From positions 1 through 64,000 of the forward strand of contig CANQLG010000005.1 of assembly GCA_947624645.1 (NCBI GenBank): a stretch of 64,000 nucleotides of DNA. Direction: 5' to 3'. The position numbers and the translations under genes are program-made. Position 1 is the first letter of the stretch. Every line of letters begins with the position of its first letter. Under the pieces are notes generated by a model, which saw only the letters and a program-made list of their open reading frames with translations, did no database searches and had not been told where the DNA came from. Shown in pieces: positions 52,943-62,108 of the stretch. Source of the stretch: Candidatus Gastranaerophilales bacterium (GTDB lineage Bacteria > Cyanobacteriota > Vampirovibrionia > Gastranaerophilales > Gastranaerophilaceae).

Positions 52943-53383
52943 ATGGGATACGCATTATTTGCACAGCGAAAATTAGTTTTGGATATGCAGTTAAATACTG
53001 CCCAAATGCTGCAAACTCAAAGAGCTAACGAACAGATGGCACTGGCAACTCAACATACAAGCTGGGATCAAAACTTATCAAGTATGCAGGCATCACTTTC
53101 TCAAGAATTAGCAGTAATGTATGACAATCTGGCTAAAGCTGATGATGAAGATAAAGAAGACATACAAAATGAGATAAAATCAAGAGAAAACGATTTCCAA
53201 GGTGATGTAGATGAAATTAATCGAGAAATATATCAGGTATCAATCAGAGAAAATGCAATAGAATTAGAAGTTAAACGACTTGATACTCAGGTAACGGCTC
53301 TCGAAAAACAATTAGATGCCATTCAAGAAGCAGAAGGCAAGGCTATCGACAGGGCAACTCCAAAATTCGCCGGATTACAGTAA
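52943..53383 (+). CDS. MGYALFA-family coiled-coil protein, paralog 1
   Basis: The ATG at 52943 has a GAGG site 8-11 bases upstream and gives 146 residues; the upstream extension has no site. The protein starts MGYALFAQRKLVLDMQLN and ends EAEGKAIDRATPKFAG. It shares both ends with the 172-residue protein at 62866-63384, while the centres differ. It is almost wholly helical (LATQHTSWDQNLSSMQASLS, IELEVKRLDTQVTALEKQLD), with heptad-like coiled-coil character and no signal peptide, membrane helix or cysteine. No known family is recognised. Conserved termini with a variable middle are typical of self-assembling or secreted structural subunits, an inference. A strong terminator follows. Confidence 0.8.
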   Translation: MGYALFAQRKLVLDMQLNTAQMLQTQRANEQMALATQHTSWDQNLSSMQASLSQELAVMYDNLAKADDEDKEDIQNEIKSRENDFQGDVDEINREIYQVSIRENAIELEVKRLDTQVTALEKQLDAIQEAEGKAIDRATPKFAGLQ

Positions 53384-53402
53384 TAAAACAAGTTATAGAT
53401 AT

Positions 53403-53438
53403 AAAAGGAGGATACAAATTGTATCCTCCTTTTTTTTG
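53403..53438 (+). terminator. Rho-independent terminator after MGYALFA paralog 1
   Basis: A 13-bp stem AAAAGGAGGATAC/GTATCCTCCTTTT with a 5-nt loop and a following run of T. It ends the plus-strand paralog gene 20 bases after the stop and isolates it from the Omp85 gene. Confidence 0.9.
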
Positions 53439-53491
53439 TATGTTTTTTTTGTATATGGTATAATTTCATTGAGATAATCTTGGAATAGTTA

Positions 53492-55357
53492 ATGAAAAAT
53501 ATCTTTAAACAGTTATATACGAGTATGGTTGCTATTAGTGCGGTGTTTCTAATATCGCCTAATATTATTTACGCAGCAGCTGATGATATCCAATCTGAGA
53601 TATCGGATTCTTCAAAAATTTCGAAGATTGAATTTGAAGGAAACCATCTTATTAAAGAATCTGATATTGTAAAAGTTATGAATATGCAGATTGGGGATAC
53701 ATACAGTAAAGATTTGGTACAACAAAATTTAAAAGCAATATATAAGACGGGATATTTCTCCGAAAAAATGAAAGCAATACCGATTCCAACTGATGAAGAT
53801 TCATTAACTTTAAGAATATATTTGGAAGAAAATATCCCTATAACAGGGTTTTCAGTTAGCGGAAATAGTGTGGTATCAACCGGTGCCATTTTAACAATAT
53901 TGAATCCATTGGAAGGTCAACCTCAAAATTTAACGACATTATCGGATGCTGTTGCAAAAATAGAGGATTTGTATGCATCTAAAGGGTATGTTTTGGCTAA
54001 AGTTTCTAATGTACAGGATGACCCTGACGGATGTGTTAATATTGAAATCGAAGAAGGTATAATTAATTCTATTGCATTTGAAGGTAATAAAAAGACTAAA
54101 GATTTCGTAATTGAAAGAAATATATTATCAACTCCGGGCAGTGTATATAATGAAAATACATTAAAAGCGGATTTAATGAGATTATACTCTACACAAGCTT
54201 TTAGAGATGTAAACAGAAAAATTGAGAAAAGTGATGAAGGTCCTAATTTGTATGATGTAACAATAGTATTGGAAGAACAAAGAACAGGTACAATATCATT
54301 AGGTGGTGGTTTGGATACTGCAACGGGGTTATTCGGACAAGCGGGTTTTGTTGAAAATAACTTTATGGGCAACGGTCAAAGGGTTGGAATAAACTTTATG
54401 GCAGGGACCGGCGTAATTATGTCAGATAGTTCAACATTAGATCATGCAAATTTACAAGCAGAAGTAAGTTTCTTTGAGCCAAGATTAAGAGGATCTGAAA
54501 ATTCATTGTTGGTTAAAGCTTTTGCCAGAGATTTCGGCAGTTATCAGGTGCCGTTAGCTATTGAACAAAGATTCGGTGCTGATGTTGTTGTATCACGTCC
54601 GTTTAAAACTTATAAAAATTTAACAGGTTCGATAAAATTTGGCGGTGAATATATAAAAGTAAAAGAAGGTGCAAGCAGCAAAATTGCTCGTTTGTATAAT
54701 GCTCACAATATTCCGATATCGGAGCGTTCTAAACAATTACAAGGCGGTACATATTTTACTCTCGGTCCGAGCTTGGTTTATGATACAAGAGATAATATGT
54801 TAAATCCCAGAAATGGTGTACTTGCTACTTTGAGATATAGCGAAAATGTTAATTTAACTGATTTGGATTATACCCATGGAACTTTGTCTGCCGGGATAAA
54901 AAAATATTTCCCTGTTATGAAAAAATCATCATTCTCGCTATTGGCTCGTGCTGCGGGTAAAATTCATGGGGATATGCCTGAAGTTATGGCATATAGTTTA
55001 GGCGGACCTTATACAGTAAGAGGTTACAGAATGAGTACAATCGGTACCGGTGAAGGATTTATGATGGCTAGTGCTGAGTTGACTACTCCGTTCTTTTTCT
55101 TAGATAGAATTGAAAAAGCTCAATTCTTGGATAATATCAAATTTACAATGTTTGTTGATGCGGGGCATTTGTTTAACGGCTCAATTACAAACAGATTATA
55201 TAATAGACCCGAATATGGTATTGCAGGCGGTATCGGTATCAAGATGTTTATCCCCGGTGTTGGTCCTTTATCTATTGATTATGGTATTCCGTTTACTAAT
55301 GTCGGCAGTGGCAATAAACGAGGTGCTTTCTCGTTTGGCGTCGGGGATATGTTCTAA
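53492..55357 (+). CDS. Omp85/BamA-family outer-membrane assembly protein
   Basis: A 621-residue outer-membrane protein. A signal peptide (cleavage near NIIYAA) is followed by three POTRA domains (about 40-110, 113-185, 190-265; motifs ISKIEFEGNHLIKESDI, ITGFSVSGNSVVSTGAIL and INSIAFEGNKKTKDFVI). The 16-strand barrel follows, with GGGLDTATGLFGQAGFVENNFMG and the conserved loop-6 motif YTVRGYRMS. The C-terminus ends in aromatic GVGDMF. BamA of E. coli has five POTRA domains, whereas cyanobacterial Omp85 has three, as seen here. It folds outer-membrane proteins or moves proteins across that membrane. The gene is coupled to tsaE (TAATG). Confidence 0.93.
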   Translation: MKNIFKQLYTSMVAISAVFLISPNIIYAAADDIQSEISDSSKISKIEFEGNHLIKESDIVKVMNMQIGDTYSKDLVQQNLKAIYKTGYFSEKMKAIPIPTDEDSLTLRIYLEENIPITGFSVSGNSVVSTGAILTILNPLEGQPQNLTTLSDAVAKIEDLYASKGYVLAKVSNVQDDPDGCVNIEIEEGIINSIAFEGNKKTKDFVIERNILSTPGSVYNENTLKADLMRLYSTQAFRDVNRKIEKSDEGPNLYDVTIVLEEQRTGTISLGGGLDTATGLFGQAGFVENNFMGNGQRVGINFMAGTGVIMSDSSTLDHANLQAEVSFFEPRLRGSENSLLVKAFARDFGSYQVPLAIEQRFGADVVVSRPFKTYKNLTGSIKFGGEYIKVKEGASSKIARLYNAHNIPISERSKQLQGGTYFTLGPSLVYDTRDNMLNPRNGVLATLRYSENVNLTDLDYTHGTLSAGIKKYFPVMKKSSFSLLARAAGKIHGDMPEVMAYSLGGPYTVRGYRMSTIGTGEGFMMASAELTTPFFFLDRIEKAQFLDNIKFTMFVDAGHLFNGSITNRLYNRPEYGIAGGIGIKMFIPGVGPLSIDYGIPFTNVGSGNKRGAFSFGVGDMF

Positions 55358-55824
55358 TGTCATTTTCCGTATTATGTAATAATTTAAATGACACGGAAAA
55401 TTTGGCTTCAAATTTTGCATCGGCAGTTAAAAATTCGGGAGCTTTCGTTTCTATGTTTGGTGATGTCGGAGCAGGCAAGACAGCTTTTGCTAAACTAGTG
55501 TGTAAGTATTTACAAGTTAAAGAAAAAGTTACCAGTCCCAGTTTTGTTATTTTGAATGAATATAAATCGGGTGAAATACCAGTTTATCATTTTGATTTAT
55601 ACAGATTGGAAAATGAGGGTATAAAAACAATTATTAATGAACTTGAAGAGTATTCTGAGGGTAAAATATTAACGTTTGTCGAATGGGCACAATTTTCTCG
55701 GGATACTTTGCCTTTTGACAGAATAGAGCTTAATATTAATTATATTGATGAAAATAAACGCGAATTTATTTTTACGGCTTTCGGGGCTAAAAGTTCAGAA
55801 ATTTTAAAAAGGTTGTCTGTATGA
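55357..55824 (+). CDS. tsaE: tRNA threonylcarbamoyladenosine synthesis ATPase TsaE
   Basis: A 155-residue P-loop ATPase required for N6-threonylcarbamoyladenosine in tRNA. The Walker A motif is FGDVGAGKTAFAKLV, and the family segments TSPSFVILNEYKSG, VYHFDLYRLEN and LTFVEWAQF are present. It works in a complex with TsaB and TsaD. The start overlaps the stop of the Omp85 gene, and tsaB follows with an ATGA overlap. tsaD is not in the window. Confidence 0.95.
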   Translation: MSFSVLCNNLNDTENLASNFASAVKNSGAFVSMFGDVGAGKTAFAKLVCKYLQVKEKVTSPSFVILNEYKSGEIPVYHFDLYRLENEGIKTIINELEEYSEGKILTFVEWAQFSRDTLPFDRIELNINYIDENKREFIFTAFGAKSSEILKRLSV

Positions 55825-56480
55825 ATATATTGGTTTTTGATACTTGTTTTGATAAATCATATATAGTCTTAAAAAAGGACGATAAAATTTTAGAGTCTAA
55901 AATATTGGTTAGTACAGACGATAATTATCATAGTGTTTTTTTAATACCTGAAATAAAAAATCTGCTATGTAAGTATAATTTATATATAAAAGATTTGGAT
56001 GCAATTGGAGTGGATATAGGACCGGGAAGTTTTACCGGGATTAGAGCAGGTATTACCATTGCAAGAGTGCTATGTCAGCAATTTAGTATAAAACTTTTGG
56101 GTTTTTCTTCTTTGAAAATATTATCGTGTCTATATAATACTGATGTTATAGTTGCTCTTGATGCCCGTAAAAATAAAGTATATTTTGCAAAATACTGTAA
56201 TAATGAAACGGTTATTCCTCCGACTTTGATTGATAAAAACGAGTTAATTAGTAATATTAAAAATGAAAAAATTATAACAGATGAGTCCATATATGATTTT
56301 TTAGCCGAAAATGGTATAAATTCTTTTAATTTTCAAAAATCAAATATTAATTTCGGAATTTACCTTGCTGAATTAGTTTCTTCAAATATTAATAAAGAAG
56401 ATTATAATTGGGCTAAAATAAAACCGTTATATATACAGCCGCCATCTATAACAAAAGTGAAAGAGAATAATAATGTATAA
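55821..56480 (+). CDS. tsaB: tRNA threonylcarbamoyladenosine synthesis protein TsaB
   Basis: A 219-residue ASKHA-fold partner of TsaD. Family features are the N-terminal ILVFDTCFDKSYIVLKKDD and the diagnostic IGVDIGPGSFTGIRAGITIARVL segment, followed by VALDARKNKVYFAKY. Like other TsaB proteins it has no catalytic metal site of its own and acts as a scaffold. It is coupled to tsaE by four bases and to the next small membrane-protein gene by eight. Confidence 0.94.
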   Translation: MNILVFDTCFDKSYIVLKKDDKILESKILVSTDDNYHSVFLIPEIKNLLCKYNLYIKDLDAIGVDIGPGSFTGIRAGITIARVLCQQFSIKLLGFSSLKILSCLYNTDVIVALDARKNKVYFAKYCNNETVIPPTLIDKNELISNIKNEKIITDESIYDFLAENGINSFNFQKSNINFGIYLAELVSSNINKEDYNWAKIKPLYIQPPSITKVKENNNV

Positions 56481-56754
56481 TTATCAATTATCAGGGTGTA
56501 TCAGTATATTTTTTATTTTACTTTTTGTTTTATTGTTCGCAAAACAGCTTTTTTTTATTGCACTTGCAATTTTTATACTAATAGTTGCAGCATATTACGT
56601 TTATTATTTATATGACATGATAAAAAGAAAAAATAAGGAAAAAGACTTAATGAACCCTCAAATGGGAGAAGTTTATAAAATATGTCCTTATTGTAATGCA
56701 AGTGTTAAAGTAACCGCTAAAACATGTCCTAATTGTAATCATGCGTTGAATTAA
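56473..56754 (+). CDS. Small membrane protein with C-terminal zinc ribbon
   Basis: A 93-residue protein with two adjacent hydrophobic helices (about 10-28 and 29-48, IFFILLFVLLFAKQLFF and IALAIFILIVAAYYVYY), a basic linker and a C-terminal zinc ribbon ICPYCNASVKVTAKTCPNCNH (two CPxC pairs). This membrane-plus-ribbon layout is common in uncharacterised bacterial proteins. It overlaps tsaB by eight bases. The function is not known, and the topology suggests a cytoplasmic zinc domain. Confidence 0.78.
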   Translation: MYNYQLSGCISIFFILLFVLLFAKQLFFIALAIFILIVAAYYVYYLYDMIKRKNKEKDLMNPQMGEVYKICPYCNASVKVTAKTCPNCNHALN

Positions 56755-56767
56755 AAAATAACAAATA

Positions 56768-56799
56768 AAAAACGGAGTCGATTGCTCAACTCCGTTTTT
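56768..56799. terminator. Bidirectional terminator
   Basis: An 11-bp stem AAAAACGGAGT/ACTCCGTTTTT with a 10-nt loop. It lies between the plus-strand zinc-ribbon gene (stop at 56754) and the minus-strand HU gene (stop at 56813) and can serve both. Confidence 0.85.
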
Positions 56800-56812
56800 A
56801 TAATAAAGACAA

Positions 56813-57085
56813 CTATTTTACAGCGTCTTTGAATTTTTTACCAGCTGAGAAAGCAGGAACTGTTTTAGCAGCGATTTTAATAGCTGCGCCTGTTTGAGGA
56901 TTACGACCTGTTCTAGCTTTTCTTTTACGAGCTTCGAAAGTACCAAAACCAACTAAAGTAACTTTCTTACCTTTAGCAACAGTTTTTTGTACTGTGTCAA
57001 TTGTTGCGCTTAATACATCAGCAGCAGCTTTTTGTGAAACTTTTGCTTTTTTTGCAACTTCTTTTACTAATTCTTCTTTGTTCAT
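56813..57085 (-). CDS. hup: HU-family DNA-binding protein
   Basis: A 90-residue nucleoid protein. The HU signature GFGTFEARKRKARTGRNPQTGAAIKI is complete, with the DNA-intercalating RNPQTG arm and the lysine-rich N-terminal helices (MNKEELVKEVAKKAKVSQKA). It bends and compacts DNA without strong sequence preference. A GAGGAGG ribosome site precedes the ATG, in line with high expression. It is convergent with the tsaB unit, separated by a terminator. Confidence 0.96.
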   Translation of the reverse strand: MNKEELVKEVAKKAKVSQKAAADVLSATIDTVQKTVAKGKKVTLVGFGTFEARKRKARTGRNPQTGAAIKIAAKTVPAFSAGKKFKDAVK

Positions 57086-57190
57086 ATGAACCTCCTCTTG
57101 TATTACAAATTTTATTATACTTATATTTCAAGTTTTGGCAATAGTTTTAACAAAAATTTATATGAAAATACTTGAAATGGTTTATTTTTG

Positions 57191-58717
57191 TTATTTTGTT
57201 ACAGTAAAAACAATAATTTCAGCAGGCTTCAATTTCGCTTTAAATGTCGAATTGGTAAAGATTTTATTATCTTTGTCTTTTATAAAATTAATTTTTGATT
57301 TATTATTAATGTTTTTTAAATTAACTGTTACATCTTCAGAATTAGCAAGATTTCTGTTAATAATTATTACAACGGCTCTGTTATTATATTTTCTTTGGTA
57401 GGCAAAAATTCTGTTGTTATTTGTTTTTAGCGGGATAAATTTACCTTTTGTAATTACATCCTTAAATTCATTTCTTAAATTCATAGCCGGAATCTGCTCT
57501 TTTACAAGAATATCCGAATCAGAACCCGGTTTTCTTGAAAAATTGAAAATATCAATTTGCCCTTGATGAACATAATAATATCCGTCATCAGTGTATGAAA
57601 CGGATGCTTTTTTATTTGAATAAGGATAAACATAATCATCTGCTTGCAAAAAACCATCCACATAATATGGGTTTAGGGGGAGTGTGGCATTAAGCCAAAT
57701 AATAATTTTTGAATAATTTTCACCGCCAACCAATAGGGGGCTTTTTTCGTCATGAGTTTCAAAACTGCCTATTACAGATTTTTTTTCATTATATTTTTTT
57801 AGTACTTTTGCTCTGCTTTCTATCGAGTTTTTTAAGTCATCCATAGTTGTCCAATGTTTTAACTCGAAAAAATCTCCGTAATATCCGTCAAATCCTGCTT
57901 CCAAAAGCTTTTTATAATCGGTAAAATATGCTTTATCGGACGCAGGTTTTGTCCAACTTTCTGAAGCTTCAGCTAAAAATAAAAAATCAGGATTCTTTTC
58001 TCTTGCAAATTTTATTAATTCTTTCCAAAATATAAATGGTTTAATTGTAGCTACATCAGCCCTGATTCCGTCAGCTCCGAGTTTTATTATCATACTTATA
58101 AATACTTTATGCAAAACAAATATATCAGAATTTAATAGTGAAGTGTCATCAGCAACTTTAAATAATCTGACATCAAACCAATCAGATGGTACATAAGGAG
58201 TTCCGTCTTCGTTCGTTACAAATAAATCAGGACGATTTATAAATAAATCATAGGCTCCGCAACTGGGTAAATCAATTATTACTTTTATTCCTCGGTCATG
58301 GCATGCCTGTATAAATAATTTTGCCTGCTCTTTTATATGCAAATCACTTTGAGAATCTTCAAGCTGTTTATTTAATGTTGTAAAATCCGAAATTGCATAC
58401 AAGGAACCTGCCGTACCAAGTGCTTTTATTTTACCGACAGGCGTAACGGGCAGAAGATGGATTGTATTTATTCCGAGGTTTTTTAATTCGTCCAGTCGAT
58501 CGATAGCATTTATAAATGAGCCTGAGTTTTCACCTAACGAAAAATCAATTATTCCGTTTCCGTTTTTATCATTGGCATTAAATGTTCTTATATTTAAAGA
58601 ATATATTACTGCTTCATTGTTTTGGAACATTTCACGCAGATTTTTTCCCTCTGAACAAGCAGGGTTTATTATTGAAAATAGAATTATTAACGATATTAAA
58701 ATTTTATTGATTCTCAT
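57191..58717 (-). CDS. Exported GH13 alpha-amylase-family protein
   Basis: The ATG at 58717 starts MRINKILISLIILFSI, a signal peptide ending near NPACSEG (the cysteine might be lipidated, though the lipobox is imperfect), and gives 508 residues. The GH13 barrel is clear: nucleophile aspartate in GADGIRADVATI, acid/base glutamate in LFLAEASESW and the third aspartate in SFETHDEKSP. Conserved region I, normally D-x-x-x-N-H, reads IDLPSCG here, without the asparagine and histidine. A beta C-terminal domain follows. It should act on alpha-glucans outside the cytoplasm, but the altered region I makes substrate and activity uncertain. Confidence 0.85.
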   Translation of the reverse strand: MRINKILISLIILFSIINPACSEGKNLREMFQNNEAVIYSLNIRTFNANDKNGNGIIDFSLGENSGSFINAIDRLDELKNLGINTIHLLPVTPVGKIKALGTAGSLYAISDFTTLNKQLEDSQSDLHIKEQAKLFIQACHDRGIKVIIDLPSCGAYDLFINRPDLFVTNEDGTPYVPSDWFDVRLFKVADDTSLLNSDIFVLHKVFISMIIKLGADGIRADVATIKPFIFWKELIKFAREKNPDFLFLAEASESWTKPASDKAYFTDYKKLLEAGFDGYYGDFFELKHWTTMDDLKNSIESRAKVLKKYNEKKSVIGSFETHDEKSPLLVGGENYSKIIIWLNATLPLNPYYVDGFLQADDYVYPYSNKKASVSYTDDGYYYVHQGQIDIFNFSRKPGSDSDILVKEQIPAMNLRNEFKDVITKGKFIPLKTNNNRIFAYQRKYNNRAVVIIINRNLANSEDVTVNLKNINNKSKINFIKDKDNKIFTNSTFKAKLKPAEIIVFTVTK

Positions 58718-58784
58718 AAAATTAGTATAACATGACATGAAATTATCTTTGTCTTATAATTTCTTAGGATAGTAAGAGGCTTTT

Positions 58785-59825
58785 ATGAAAGATAAATTAG
58801 AACAAATTTTAGTTGATGCGACCAAAGAGATTAATAATGCAGAATCAGTGCAATCACTTGATGATGTAAGATTGAAATATTTAAGCAGAAAAGGTGAACT
58901 TAATTCCATTAAGAAAAATCTTAAGGACTTATCAGATGAAGATAAAAGAATTGTAGGCTCACTCGCAAATACTGTTTCAAATCAACTTGAAGATTTAATA
59001 AAAAACAAAAGTGAAGAATTATATAAAATTGAATTAGATAAAAAATTAGAAAATGAAAAAATTGATATAACTTTACCTTCAGATTTTAGAATGCAAGGCA
59101 GGGTTCATCCTTTAACTCAGACTATTAATGAAATAGTTGAAATATTTAACGGTTTGGGTTTTTCCGTTATGGCTTCCGAAAACAGCCCCGAAGTTGAAAC
59201 CGAGTATATAAATTTTGACATGCTTAATTTCCCTCCGAATCACCCTGCAAAAGATATGCAAGATACATTCTATACAAAAGTTGCTCCGAATGTAATTTTA
59301 AGAAGCCAAACTTCAGGAGCACAGATTAGACAAATGCTTAATCAAAAACCTCCCGTAAGAGTTATATCTCCGGGACGTGTATACAGATGCGAGTCAGTTA
59401 GTGCAAGAAAAAATAATTTATTTCATCAAATAGAGGGATTGCTTGTTGATAAGGATATAACTTTTGCCGATTTAAAAGGTATATTAAATGAATTTATAAG
59501 ATTATATTTTGGTTCATCAAGACCTACAAGATTTAGAGCAAGCTATTTCCCGTTCACAGAACCCAGTGCGGAAGTTGATGTACAGTGTATTATGTGCGGT
59601 GGCAAGGGCTGCAGAACATGTTCCGGAACGGGTTGGCTCGAAGTTCTTGGGGCAGGCATGGTTCATGCTAATGTACTCAGAAATGTCGGAATTGATCCTG
59701 AAATATATTCGGGATTTGCTTTCGGCATGGGTGTTGAACGTCTTACTATGCTAAAATATGCTATAAATGATATCCGTTTATTTTTCAATAATGATAACAG
59801 ATTTCTTAATCAATTTAGGTTATAA
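58785..59825 (+). CDS. pheS: Phenylalanyl-tRNA synthetase alpha subunit
   Basis: A 346-residue subunit that binds ATP and phenylalanine. After the N-terminal coiled coil (LDDVRLKYLSRKGELNSIKK), the class II signatures appear as GFSVMASENSPEVETEYINFDMLNFP, DTFYTK, ILRSQTSGAQIR and RPTRFRASYFPFTEPSAEVDV. A cysteine-rich insertion CIMCGGKGCRTCSGTGWLEVLGAGMVH, found in many bacterial PheS proteins, is followed by GFAFGMGVERLTMLKY. pheT does not follow directly. An AGAGG ribosome site precedes the ATG. Confidence 0.96.
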   Translation: MKDKLEQILVDATKEINNAESVQSLDDVRLKYLSRKGELNSIKKNLKDLSDEDKRIVGSLANTVSNQLEDLIKNKSEELYKIELDKKLENEKIDITLPSDFRMQGRVHPLTQTINEIVEIFNGLGFSVMASENSPEVETEYINFDMLNFPPNHPAKDMQDTFYTKVAPNVILRSQTSGAQIRQMLNQKPPVRVISPGRVYRCESVSARKNNLFHQIEGLLVDKDITFADLKGILNEFIRLYFGSSRPTRFRASYFPFTEPSAEVDVQCIMCGGKGCRTCSGTGWLEVLGAGMVHANVLRNVGIDPEIYSGFAFGMGVERLTMLKYAINDIRLFFNNDNRFLNQFRL

Positions 59826-59884
59826 ATACTTGATATAGTTCTGTGTTTCTTATATCCTATACATGTAATAACATTGTGTATCGT

Positions 59885-60859
59885 ATGGAAGAACAAGAAA
59901 ATTTACCGTTTGAAAAGTTAGCTTTGGAGTGTGAAATTGTCGATTCTTCAAATCCTAAAGGGTCGATAGATAAAATTCTTTCCTTATCAAAAGATTACCC
60001 GAGTGAATATCTTGTATTAATATATAACTATTTTTTTGAACACTCAAATAACTATGAAATTTTAATGTTTCTTTTGCAAAAAATTGATAAATATAAGGAT
60101 AAATCTTCAAGAGGAGTATTAATAGATTCTCTTATAATGAAGGATAAACTTGCGCAAAGAATCAAAGACCCAGACAGTATTACAAGAATAAGAGTTAATA
60201 TTACAAAGGCACTGGCAAATACAAAAGATTCTCAAGCCGTTTATCCTTTATTGTATTGTTTAAACTCTAAAGATGAAAATTACAAAGTAAAATTGTCATG
60301 CGCTGATGCATTAGGTAAAATAGGCGATAAATATGCTGTATTACCTTTAATGAATATAGTTGAAGACGAAACGGAATCATCATTGTATGTAAAAGAATCG
60401 GCAGTATCGGCTCTCGGGATGATAGGTGACGAAAAGGCAGTTGACTCTTTGGTTTCAATATTGGAAAGTAAAAAAGGCTTGGTGGATAAATTTACTTTCT
60501 TAAAAGAAAGAGCATTGGAAGCTTTAAATAAATTAAATTTTAAAGGCGATAGAGTATTTAATGCCCTTGTTAAATCTTTGAGAGATGATTCACCTCAAGT
60601 AAGGATTAATGCTATTGAAGTATTAATGAACTCCGATGATGACAGGGCAGTTGATTTGATAAAAGGTATGCTTGATGATTCTAATAAAGATGTTGTTCAA
60701 AACGCTGTCATTGCTTTATATAATCTTTTAGGTGATGATGTTTTAAATGAAATAATAAATAATGAAAATATATCTCAAACTGCAAAGCAAGAAGCGATAA
60801 ATCTTCAGGAGGATTTACGAAAAGAAGATTTTGATGAGGAGAATAACTCAGATGAATAA
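59885..60859 (+). CDS. HEAT-repeat protein
   Basis: A 324-residue protein starting at the ATG at 59885 (MEEQENLPFEKLALE); the GTG upstream has no ribosome site. From about residue 120 it is a chain of HEAT repeats, for example YAVLPLMNIVEDETES, KAVDSLVSILESKKG and RAVDLIKGMLDDSNKD. It resembles scaffold proteins related to phycobilisome-lyase HEAT proteins in form, with no lyase residue claimed. The end overlaps queC by eight bases, so it is co-translated with it. There is no signal peptide. Function unknown. Confidence 0.82.
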   Translation: MEEQENLPFEKLALECEIVDSSNPKGSIDKILSLSKDYPSEYLVLIYNYFFEHSNNYEILMFLLQKIDKYKDKSSRGVLIDSLIMKDKLAQRIKDPDSITRIRVNITKALANTKDSQAVYPLLYCLNSKDENYKVKLSCADALGKIGDKYAVLPLMNIVEDETESSLYVKESAVSALGMIGDEKAVDSLVSILESKKGLVDKFTFLKERALEALNKLNFKGDRVFNALVKSLRDDSPQVRINAIEVLMNSDDDRAVDLIKGMLDDSNKDVVQNAVIALYNLLGDDVLNEIINNENISQTAKQEAINLQEDLRKEDFDEENNSDE

Positions 60860-61532
60860 GTCACTGATATTATTATCCGGGGGCTTAGATTCAGTAGTAA
60901 GCCTTGCTGTGACCATAAATGATTTTGATTCCGTTATGGCAATTACTTTTAATTACGGACAAAAAGCTTTTCTATCAGAAAGAAATGCTTCCGAAAATAT
61001 TGCAAAATTTTATAATATTGAACATAAAGTCATAGATTTACCTTGGTTAGAACAAATTTCAACTTCTTCATTAAATACAGATAAAGTGCCCGAAATTAAA
61101 AATACTGACCTTGATAATCCAGATATAACAAAAAAATCAGCCCAAAGCGTTTGGGTCCCGAATAGAAATGCTCTCTTTATAAATATAGCTGCTTGTTTTG
61201 CTGAAGCGTATGATTATAATTATATTATTCTTGGGGCTAATAAAGAAGAAGGTATGACCTTTAAAGATAATACAATCGAATTTATTAATGCTCAAAATAA
61301 TCTGTTAAAATATTCCGTTAATAAAGATATAAAATTAATTGCTCCTTTAATTGAATATTCAAAAAAACAAATAGTTCAAAAAGCAATTGAGCTTAATATC
61401 CCATTTGAATACATATACAGCTGCTATAAAAATGGCAAAAAACATTGCGGTGTTTGTGAATCTTGCCAAAGGTTAAAACGTTCTTTAGAATTAAATAACA
61501 GGCATGATATAATAAATAAAATATTTGATTAG
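60852..61532 (+). CDS. queC: 7-cyano-7-deazaguanine synthase QueC
   Basis: A 226-residue enzyme that makes preQ0, the first common precursor of queuosine. I use the ATG at 60852, which has a GAGGAG site eight bases upstream; the frame upstream only adds MMRRITQ. The PP-loop motif LLSGGLDSVVSLAV, the family segment WVPNRNALFINIAACFAEAY and the zinc site KHCGVCESCQRLKRS are all intact. It overlaps the HEAT-repeat gene by eight bases, and DUF366 follows after 12. Together with queH at 10012 it supports queuosine synthesis, although queD, queE and queF are not in view. Confidence 0.95.
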   Translation: MNKSLILLSGGLDSVVSLAVTINDFDSVMAITFNYGQKAFLSERNASENIAKFYNIEHKVIDLPWLEQISTSSLNTDKVPEIKNTDLDNPDITKKSAQSVWVPNRNALFINIAACFAEAYDYNYIILGANKEEGMTFKDNTIEFINAQNNLLKYSVNKDIKLIAPLIEYSKKQIVQKAIELNIPFEYIYSCYKNGKKHCGVCESCQRLKRSLELNNRHDIINKIFD

Positions 61533-61544
61533 GAACTTTGTGTT

Positions 61545-62108
61545 ATGGAAATATTATTTATTGATAAAGAACTTAAATATGATGGTACTCAGCTTAGTCC
61601 GCATTGGATATATAAAAATTTTAAAATTAAAGGTGATGCAGTTGTAGCTTTTGTCGGAGAATGTGAAGTTAAACTTGAACATATGGTAGATATAGAAGAT
61701 GTTATTAACAATGAACCAATATACAGTAAAAAAATGCTTAATATAATAGAAGAAAATTTTCAATCTTCGCTTATAGAAACCGTATATAGACAAAGGCTGC
61801 TTGTAACAATAACAAAAGAACTGATAGAGAAAAATTATCCTCAGGTAAATATAACGAGAAGCGGGGATGATTTATATATAAAAGATAAAAAATTATCAGT
61901 ATCAATAGCAACTAAATCAATAACATCCACTTTAATACATTTTGGAATAAACATAAATGCAGAAGGTGCCCCTATTGATGCAGCTGATTTGGTTAGTGAT
62001 GTTGGTGTAAAAGATATTAAAAAATTTGCAAATGATTTGATTAGTGAATATAAAAAAGAAATTGAAGATATAAAATCTGCGACATCAAAAGTTCGGGGAG
62101 TAATATAA
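61545..62108 (+). CDS. DUF366 family protein
   Basis: A 187-residue protein resembling the DUF366 group. Its start is MEILFIDKELKYDGTQLSPHWIY, with GDAVVAFVGECEVKLEHMVDIEDV, the SSLIETVYRQRLLVTITKEL block and a C-terminal GININAEGAPIDAADL. The biochemical role is not known to me. It lies 12 bases after queC with an AGGAA ribosome site and overlaps the SPOR gene (TAATG). A link to deazaguanine chemistry is suggested by position only. Confidence 0.72.
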   Translation: MEILFIDKELKYDGTQLSPHWIYKNFKIKGDAVVAFVGECEVKLEHMVDIEDVINNEPIYSKKMLNIIEENFQSSLIETVYRQRLLVTITKELIEKNYPQVNITRSGDDLYIKDKKLSVSIATKSITSTLIHFGININAEGAPIDAADLVSDVGVKDIKKFANDLISEYKKEIEDIKSATSKVRGVI

